Notes under the pieces: model-generated
Seen by the model: the letters and a program-made list of their open reading frames with translations, nothing else
Told to the model about the DNA's origin: nothing
The model's database searches: none
Assembly: GCF_006539545.1 (NCBI RefSeq)
Contig: NZ_BJNF01000003.1
Location: 1-38,154 of the forward strand
Source: Nitrobacter winogradskyi
GTDB lineage: Bacteria > Pseudomonadota > Alphaproteobacteria > Rhizobiales > Xanthobacteraceae
Reading direction: 5' to 3'
Length of the DNA stretch: 38,154 nucleotides
Translations under genes and position numbers: made by a program
In this document: one piece after another, positions 33,897 to 38,154 of the stretch
Numbering within the stretch: the first letter of the stretch is position 1
How the letters are laid out: each line of letters begins with the position of its first letter

Positions 33897-34178
33897 TTAC
33901 GCGTCCTTGGCGGCGACCAACTCGTCGATGCGCGCGCTGAGGTTTTTCAGGACGAAGTATTGTTCGGTGGTGGCCTTGCCGTCGTTGACTTCCTGGGTCC
34001 ACTTCTCCAGCGGGAGCTTGATTCCGAAGGCCTTGTCGATCGCAAAAGCAATATCGAGGAAATCCAGACTGTCGATTCCCAAATCATCAATGGCATGGCT
34101 CTCGGGCGTAATCGTATCGCGCGGGATGTCGCAGGTTTCCGCAATAATGGTGGCGACCCGATCGAATGTGGAAGACAT
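33897..34178 (-). CDS. acpXL: Acyl carrier protein for very-long-chain fatty acids (AcpXL)
   Basis: Specialised carrier for the 28-carbon-type hydroxy fatty acid of rhizobial lipid A. The 93-aa protein keeps the phosphopantetheine site as [10 protein letters not shown] with S37. It is longer than standard ACP (about 78 aa), with the extra C-terminal helix typical of AcpXL ([19 protein letters not shown]). I use ATG 34178; a GTG immediately upstream is in frame, and AAAGG sits close by. First gene of the cluster, preceded by a good promoter candidate (34271-34299). Confidence 0.94.
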   Translation of the reverse strand: MSSTFDRVATIIAETCDIPRDTITPESHAIDDLGIDSLDFLDIAFAIDKAFGIKLPLEKWTQEVNDGKATTEQYFVLKNLSARIDELVAAKDA

Positions 34179-34270
34179 CACTAAGCCTTTGATACATTGA
34201 AGAGTAGGTGCCGCATAGGCGTACGACGCTGGCGGCGTCCCCGCAAGGTCCGGTCCCGTTATGCCGAGCC

Positions 34271-34299
34271 CATATATCCGAGCGCTGTCCGGAGTTCAA
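34271..34299 (-). promoter_or_regulatory. Candidate sigma-70 promoter of the acpXL cluster
   Basis: Read on the minus strand: TTGAAC (34299-34294), a 17-base spacer, and TATATG (34276-34271). Spacing is ideal. Predicted start near 34264 gives an untranslated leader of about 85 bases before the acpXL ATG. Best-matching promoter in the window by eye. Confidence 0.5.
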
Positions 34300-34366
34300 T
34301 GGCGGCGGGCACCCGGTGAAGCCATATTCCGTAGCCGAATCAGTATCTTTCCTCGTTCTGCCGTGT

Positions 34367-34708
34367 CTAGGGTGGGGGTGTTGAGATATGTGTACAACCC
34401 CGAAGGCCCATCAGGGCGCAGTCCTGAATCTCGCGCAGATCGATGATGTTCCTGGCCAGCCACAGCCCGATGGCGATCAATGCGATCGTGAAGGCAATCG
34501 CGGCCGCGTTTGTCAGCATCCGGTGGCGGAAGTCGTCGGATTCCGCGCGAGGTGATGGCGGAGAAGCGGGATCGGCGTCGCTGTCCGGCGAGGGGTTGTC
34601 TGCGGCATTTTCCGAGGAGGGGTGCTTCGGCGATTCTGCACGCTCACGCGGCCGGAACTGGAGCACAATGTGCTCTTCCTCCGTCTCCTTCGGCCGCTGT
34701 TTTCTCAT
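34367..34708 (-). CDS. Small single-span membrane protein, conserved hypothetical
   Basis: A 113-aa protein of unknown function: about 60 hydrophilic Ser/Pro/Glu/Asp-rich residues, one transmembrane helix (NAAAIAFTIALIAIGLWLARNI), then a short tail with two cysteines (IQDCALMGLRGCTHI) likely in the periplasm if the N-terminus is inside. The helix and tail (LWLARNIIDLRE-QDC) I recognise, unverified, as common in Bradyrhizobiaceae genomes. It lies immediately upstream of the acpXL promoter on the same strand; the stop at 34367 is about 70 bases from the predicted -35. Confidence 0.72.
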   Translation of the reverse strand: MRKQRPKETEEEHIVLQFRPRERAESPKHPSSENAADNPSPDSDADPASPPSPRAESDDFRHRMLTNAAAIAFTIALIAIGLWLARNIIDLREIQDCALMGLRGCTHISTPPP

Positions 34709-34788
34709 CGGCGCTCGGTCCCAAGCCCTGTCTATACTCTATCACGTCGCGCCCGATCCTCAACCTGATGCGGTATTCGCCCCGGAGT

Positions 34789-34820
34789 TTCGCCTCTGAT
34801 TTGATCAGGAGCGGATCTAT
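34789..34820. repeat. Two-hairpin repeat, copy 8 (right hairpin only)
   Basis: CGCCTCTGATTTGATCAGGAGCG (34791-34813) is an imperfect version of the right hairpin. The adjacent ATCTAT includes the stop codon (34817-34819) of the HerA-like gene, read on the minus strand. Confidence 0.6.
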
Positions 34821-36571
34821 CGCAACGGTCTTTTCAATAGGGTGAAGCGGTCGGGATCGAGACCAAGAGACGGTTGCAGCATCGGAGCGTCCAGCACGCT
34901 GAGCGTCGGTCTTTCCATGGGCGCCTGAGTGTGGGGCGCATCGCGATGTGAGGTCGCGCCACGCCAGCGCTCCAGAACGGCATCGACGAACACCATGTCC
35001 TGTCCGTGGCTGGAGGACGGCACCGTGGACATTTTGGCCTCGCTACGCGGCAGCTGGTGCGCCGGAACTTCCTTGAAGCGTAACCGGGTGGGAAGCGCGA
35101 CGCCCTCGCCGAAGGCCAGCACCTCTCGGGTTCCGAGCGACGGCACGAAGGAGAGCAGGTTGGCGGCCGCATCCGAGACCGCCGAACGCAGCAGCGACTG
35201 GTCGCGGTCGTTGGCAAGGCGCATCGTGAACAGCGTATTGCACTGGGAAATGATGGTGGCGTCGAGTTCGGCCGGGCGCTGCGTGACGAGGCCGAGATAA
35301 ACGCCGTACTTGCGGCCTTCCTTGGCGATGCGGGAGATCGCCTTGCGCGTCGGGCCGAAGCCGATGCTTCGGTCGGCGGACGCATAGCGGTGCGCTTCCT
35401 CGCAAACGAACAGCAGGGGAGAGACGCCGTCGCTCCACAGACCGAAGTCGAACGCCATGCGGCAGAGGACCGACACCACGGAGTCGACCACCTCGGCGGG
35501 AAAGCCGGCAAGCTGCATGATCGTCATCGGCCTGCCGTTGGCGGGCAGGCGGAACAACAGGCTGACAACCTCTGCCATGGTATCGCCGCCGACGTTGGCG
35601 TTGTCGAACATGAAGGCGTAGCGGGGATCGTTGCGCACGGTTTCGATACGTGAGATCAGCTTGTGGTAGACGATGCGCGACGAGCGGTTTTCAAGCCTGC
35701 CCATGCGCTCGTCGATCAGCGAGATCATATCGACCAGCCGGTAGGGCACCGGCGTATCGGACGTGAAGCCGACGCTCTTGGGGTCCGTACGTTTGAGGCT
35801 GACTCGGTCGGCGTGCTGATACTGCGTGTAGATTCCTTTCGCGATCGGGATCACCTCCGCAAGAATATCGAGTTCCTCCGGCACGCCGGGACGGCCTCCG
35901 AACAGAACGTCAACGATTTCCTCGAAGTTGAACAGCCAGAACGGCAATTTCAGATTGCGCGGATTCAGCACGAGGGCGCGATCACCGAAACAGCGGCCGT
36001 ACTCATTGTGCACGTCGAGCAGGAAAATGCGCAGATCAGGGCGCGATTGCAGGATTTCGTTGATGAGCAGCGAAACGCCGCTCGACTTGCCGACGCCGGT
36101 CGAACCGAGCACGGCGAAGTGCTTGCTGAGCATTTCCTCGATATCGATAAACGCTGTGACGGAGGGATCCTGCTGCAGCGTGCCGACGTCGATCTGATCC
36201 GCTCCTTTGGGCGCGTAAATGGTCCGCAGCTCTTGATTTGTGACCAGGTCCGCAAGGTCATCGATCGCCGGATAGTTGGTGACGCCGCGCTGGAAACGAG
36301 GGCGGGAACCGGAGCTGTCCAGGATTTCGCCGAGCAGATCGACCGAGGCGCTTGCCATGAATTCATCCGAGGATGGCAGGTGCTCGCAGGAGACCTCCGT
36401 GATCATCGCGACGATGGTGGATGTCATGCTGCGCAGGCTGACGAACCGGCCCACGGTTGCGCGCGCCGCCGCCATCGACATGCGGCCGGCCCTCAGAATA
36501 CCCACGCGCGCCTGCGACCCGCGTACGGAAATGACACGTCCGAAGGAGTTTTGGGAGATCGAATGAAGCAT
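34817..36571 (-). CDS. HerA/DUF87-type hexameric ATPase
   Basis: A 584-aa P-loop ATPase of the HerA-FtsK superfamily, starting at ATG 36571. An N-terminal region of about 60 residues resembles the HAS-barrel that precedes HerA-type motors; Walker A is GSTGVGKS (156-163), Walker B LLFVCEEAH (386-394), and TQRPAE (430-435) is the sensor/arginine-finger region. The LLDVHNEYGR and FGLWSDG features match bacterial DUF87 proteins. The usual partner nuclease NurA is absent; no nuclease or helicase is adjacent. The stop lies in a repeat. Function is unknown: DNA translocation or repair is likely from the family. It is not part of a recognised defence system here. Confidence 0.87.
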   Translation of the reverse strand: MLHSISQNSFGRVISVRGSQARVGILRAGRMSMAAARATVGRFVSLRSMTSTIVAMITEVSCEHLPSSDEFMASASVDLLGEILDSSGSRPRFQRGVTNYPAIDDLADLVTNQELRTIYAPKGADQIDVGTLQQDPSVTAFIDIEEMLSKHFAVLGSTGVGKSSGVSLLINEILQSRPDLRIFLLDVHNEYGRCFGDRALVLNPRNLKLPFWLFNFEEIVDVLFGGRPGVPEELDILAEVIPIAKGIYTQYQHADRVSLKRTDPKSVGFTSDTPVPYRLVDMISLIDERMGRLENRSSRIVYHKLISRIETVRNDPRYAFMFDNANVGGDTMAEVVSLLFRLPANGRPMTIMQLAGFPAEVVDSVVSVLCRMAFDFGLWSDGVSPLLFVCEEAHRYASADRSIGFGPTRKAISRIAKEGRKYGVYLGLVTQRPAELDATIISQCNTLFTMRLANDRDQSLLRSAVSDAAANLLSFVPSLGTREVLAFGEGVALPTRLRFKEVPAHQLPRSEAKMSTVPSSSHGQDMVFVDAVLERWRGATSHRDAPHTQAPMERPTLSVLDAPMLQPSLGLDPDRFTLLKRPLR

Positions 36572-36720
36572 TGGTCTGACCACATTTCTTGTGTCGAGTG
36601 CGCTGCTGCAGTGCCAATGCTTGCATGGTTGTTGCAAGAAACGGTTAAGCCGGCCTCGTAGCGGAGGCATGCCGACAGGCTCTCCATGCGCGATGCGTGG
36701 ATGCGGCCGCTGATCCTGGA

Positions 36721-36818
36721 CCCTTTCGCTTCTGAAAGAAGGAGCGCGGCTCTATGGTCTTGATTGAACGCATTTTCTTCACGCGAGCCGGTTTCGCTTC
36801 GCTTGAAAACGCTATGGG
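36721..36818 (-). repeat. Two-hairpin repeat, copy 9 (full, diverged)
   Basis: Reverse orientation: CTTTCGCTTCTGAAAG at the right module, TCTTGATTGAACGC, then CATTTTCTTCACGCGAGCCGG ... CGCTTGAAAACGCTATGG. Right hairpin much reduced. Confidence 0.7.
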
Positions 36819-36917
36819 CTCATGCTGGAATCAGCACGCAGGCACAGGTCTGTTGTGATGGCGACGTTAACCGCTTGTGAACTATGCGCGCAAACCCGGC
36901 AGCCAGAGCGGCAGACA

Positions 36918-36966
36918 CGTTTTCTTCACGCGAACCGGTATTCAGTTTGCCGGAAAATTTTCTAGA
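36918..36966 (-). repeat. Two-hairpin repeat, copy 10 (left half)
   Basis: ACGTTTTCTTCACGCGAACC followed by a short tail ending in TTTTCTAGAG, which overlaps the start of the next repeat. Confidence 0.55.
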
Positions 36967-37053
36967 GTCTGTTTCAACTGCGTTGAATCAGACTCGTCGC
37001 TTATGATCCTTTCCGAAAACCGGCTTCCACTTTTCGGGATCGTGACCTAGAGA
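36962..37053. repeat. Second palindromic repeat family, copy 2
   Basis: Bounded by CTAGAG at both ends. GAGTCTG (36966-36972) pairs with CAGACTC (36990-36996). The block GATCCTTTCCGAAAACCGG to CTTTTCGGGATC (37006-37042) is an imperfect palindrome shared with 8889-8944. It lies just past the autotransporter stop. Confidence 0.75.
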
Positions 37054-37109
37054 TCCAAAAAGATCGTGATCAACTGGCTGCCGGATGGTGAGGAACGCTG
37101 GCCGGACAG

Positions 37110-38154
37110 TTACCAGGCGTATCTGAGCGTTCCCCTGCCGATGAAGCTCGCGACGTTGCTGGAAAATTCGCCCTCGAATGATGATGCGAGCGAGAGGCCG
37201 TTGCTCCAGGCCAGTTCGGCGCCGGCGGTGACGAGCGCGGCGTCGGAGGCGATCCTTGCGCCGTTGACGACGAAGCCGGTGCCGGGCAGCGACTGGAATG
37301 TCGCCGCGACATTGCGGGCGGTGTCGAAATAGTGCGCCCACGCCGCGCGGCCCCGGAACGTCAACAGCGCCTCGTTCACCGCCGTGGAGCGATCGAACCG
37401 CAGGCCGAATTCGCTGCGCGTTGCGAGGATGTTGCGGGCCGCATAGCCGAGTGCGAAGCTCGCCGGGCTGCCGTCGCCCTGCTCAAAGTAGGATGGCATC
37501 CGGTAGCTGACGGCTTGGGCGGCCGCATACGGGATCACTCCGGCGAGTTGGGTATCGATGCGCCAGCCCGCCTCGATCCGCCCCGCGAGCACGCCGGCCC
37601 TGTAGTTGGCGCGCAATCGCTCGCCGGTGATCGGCGCCGTGCGATTGGTGGTGACATCGTGCCAGCCGTAGGAGAGGGCGGTGTTGAGGTAGCCGCTGCG
37701 CGCGATGGCCTGCTGCGCGAACGCGCCGGCCTGGAACAGGTCGCTGCGGCCGGAACCCAACCCGTTGGCAAGGCCGAACGCCGTGCCGCCGCCGTTCAGC
37801 GCGAAACCGACGTTGGTGGACGGCGACAGCGCATAGGTGGCTCCGCCCGTGCCGCCATAGACCTGACTGTTCACATCATGGCTGCCCACCACGCTATTGC
37901 CGGAAATGTGCGTCGAGCCGCCATAGGCCGCGCCGAAGACGCGCCAGCGCTGCTCGAAGCCCGAAGCAGGGGGCGGCTCAAGCGATGCGAAAGCGTCACG
38001 CGCGTCCCCACGGCGGCGAGGGGCTTCGGCATAGCCCAGCGCTTGCGATGATTGTGAGTACGGGGTTTGCGCTCCCGCCACGAACGGGTCCGTCATCGTA
38101 TTGAGAAACTGGTTCTGCGCATCGAACGCCCCCTGCGCGGCGGCAGTCGCCACC
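37110..38154 (-). CDS. Autotransporter beta-barrel domain protein (5' end beyond window)
   Basis: Only the last 347 residues are in the window; the gene runs off the right edge. This is a C-terminal outer-membrane autotransporter barrel: alternating polar/hydrophobic strands (RWRVFGAAYGGSTHISG, NVGFALNGGGTAFGL, RLRANYRAGVLAGRIEAGWRID, ALLTFRGRAAWAHYF, LSLASSFEGEFS) and a terminal aromatic (GTLRYAW, ending in W, as in Bam-assembled barrels). The passenger domain is out of view. The barrel start at about residue 65 fits the 280-residue autotransporter domain. The upstream RRRGDARDAFASLEPPPASG stretch is a linker. Confidence 0.88.
   Translation of the reverse strand, partial: VATAAAQGAFDAQNQFLNTMTDPFVAGAQTPYSQSSQALGYAEAPRRRGDARDAFASLEPPPASGFEQRWRVFGAAYGGSTHISGNSVVGSHDVNSQVYGGTGGATYALSPSTNVGFALNGGGTAFGLANGLGSGRSDLFQAGAFAQQAIARSGYLNTALSYGWHDVTTNRTAPITGERLRANYRAGVLAGRIEAGWRIDTQLAGVIPYAAAQAVSYRMPSYFEQGDGSPASFALGYAARNILATRSEFGLRFDRSTAVNEALLTFRGRAAWAHYFDTARNVAATFQSLPGTGFVVNGARIASDAALVTAGAELAWSNGLSLASSFEGEFSSNVASFIGRGTLRYAW

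Larger units (their letters stand above)
36572..37109. other. Repeat-rich intergenic region HerA-like gene / autotransporter
   Basis: 538 bases with no convincing gene. It holds a full reverse copy of the two-hairpin repeat (36721-36818), a half copy (36918-36966), and a copy of the second family (36962-37053), the densest repeat cluster in the window. The HerA-like promoter must lie near 36600-36700; I see no clear box. Confidence 0.6.

Noticed and set aside
34817-36571. Defence island around the HerA-like ATPase
   Set aside because: No Sir2, DUF4297, nuclease, restriction or toxin gene nearby, and no composition shift; left as an orphan ATPase.
1-38154. tRNA, rRNA, CRISPR, insertion sequence or prophage
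   Set aside because: No T-loop-like GGTTCGAATCC patterns, no regularly spaced direct repeats, and no transposase, integrase or capsid homologs were seen by eye; a covariance-model or profile search would be decisive.

Overview
The window is GC-rich chromosomal DNA from an alphaproteobacterium of the Bradyrhizobiaceae/Nitrobacteraceae group (Nitrobacter, Bradyrhizobium, Rhodopseudomonas, Afipia). Four things point there: the acpXL-type very-long-chain fatty-acid lipid A cluster, the plant/alphaproteobacterial glutathione reductase signature, small conserved proteins I know only from this family, and dispersed intergenic palindromes built around GCGTTTTCGAGCGAAG. Genus-level placement is inference. 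I see no tRNA, rRNA, CRISPR array, transposase or phage gene. It is mostly core metabolism and envelope biogenesis.

Layout. 1-3.4 kb: a TRAP importer whose binding-protein gene (+) converges on its two membrane genes (-). 3.9-5.9 kb: moaA and gph (-). 6.2-8.8 kb: rpiA, a DUF2059 secreted protein and glutathione reductase (+). 9.2-12.5 kb: class II DAHP synthase and glutamine-dependent NAD+ synthetase (+). 12.7-14.4 kb: two secreted cysteine-containing proteins (-). 14.7-18.4 kb: a tightly overlapping set, cysS / 37-aa membrane protein / GNAT / cimA (+). 18.4-19.0 kb: a LOG-family protein (-). 19.2-23.0 kb: an Atm1-type ABC exporter, then psd and pssA for phosphatidylethanolamine synthesis. 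23.3-24.9 kb: a motA/motB pair. 25.1-27.0 kb: kup. 27.2-29.8 kb: rhodanese, aminotransferase, and a polyamine-binding-protein gene broken by a single-base frameshift. 29.9-34.2 kb: acpXL-fabZ-fabF2-fabF1-lpxXL (-). 34.4-36.6 kb: a small membrane protein and a HerA/DUF87-type ATPase (-). 37.1 kb to the window end: the C-terminal part of an autotransporter.

How genes work together. The lipid A cluster should build a very long hydroxy fatty acid on a dedicated carrier protein and transfer it to lipid A; the window also makes phosphatidylethanolamine, so several envelope lipid steps sit close together. Central metabolism is represented by pentose phosphate (rpiA), aromatic amino acids (DAHP synthase), isoleucine from pyruvate (cimA), NAD (nadE), molybdenum cofactor (moaA) and redox balance (gor).

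Most worth a second look: (1) the second ketosynthase of the lipid A cluster has Glu where the catalytic Cys should be and has lost one catalytic His, suggesting a ketosynthase/chain-length-factor pair; (2) cysS is a mosaic, with an AT-richer, TTA-rich segment encoding its C-terminal helical region; (3) a two-hairpin repeat family lies at gene 3' ends and supplies stop codons; (4) pssA lacks a canonical start near its Shine-Dalgarno sequence; (5) the polyamine-binding-protein gene has a clean one-base deletion.
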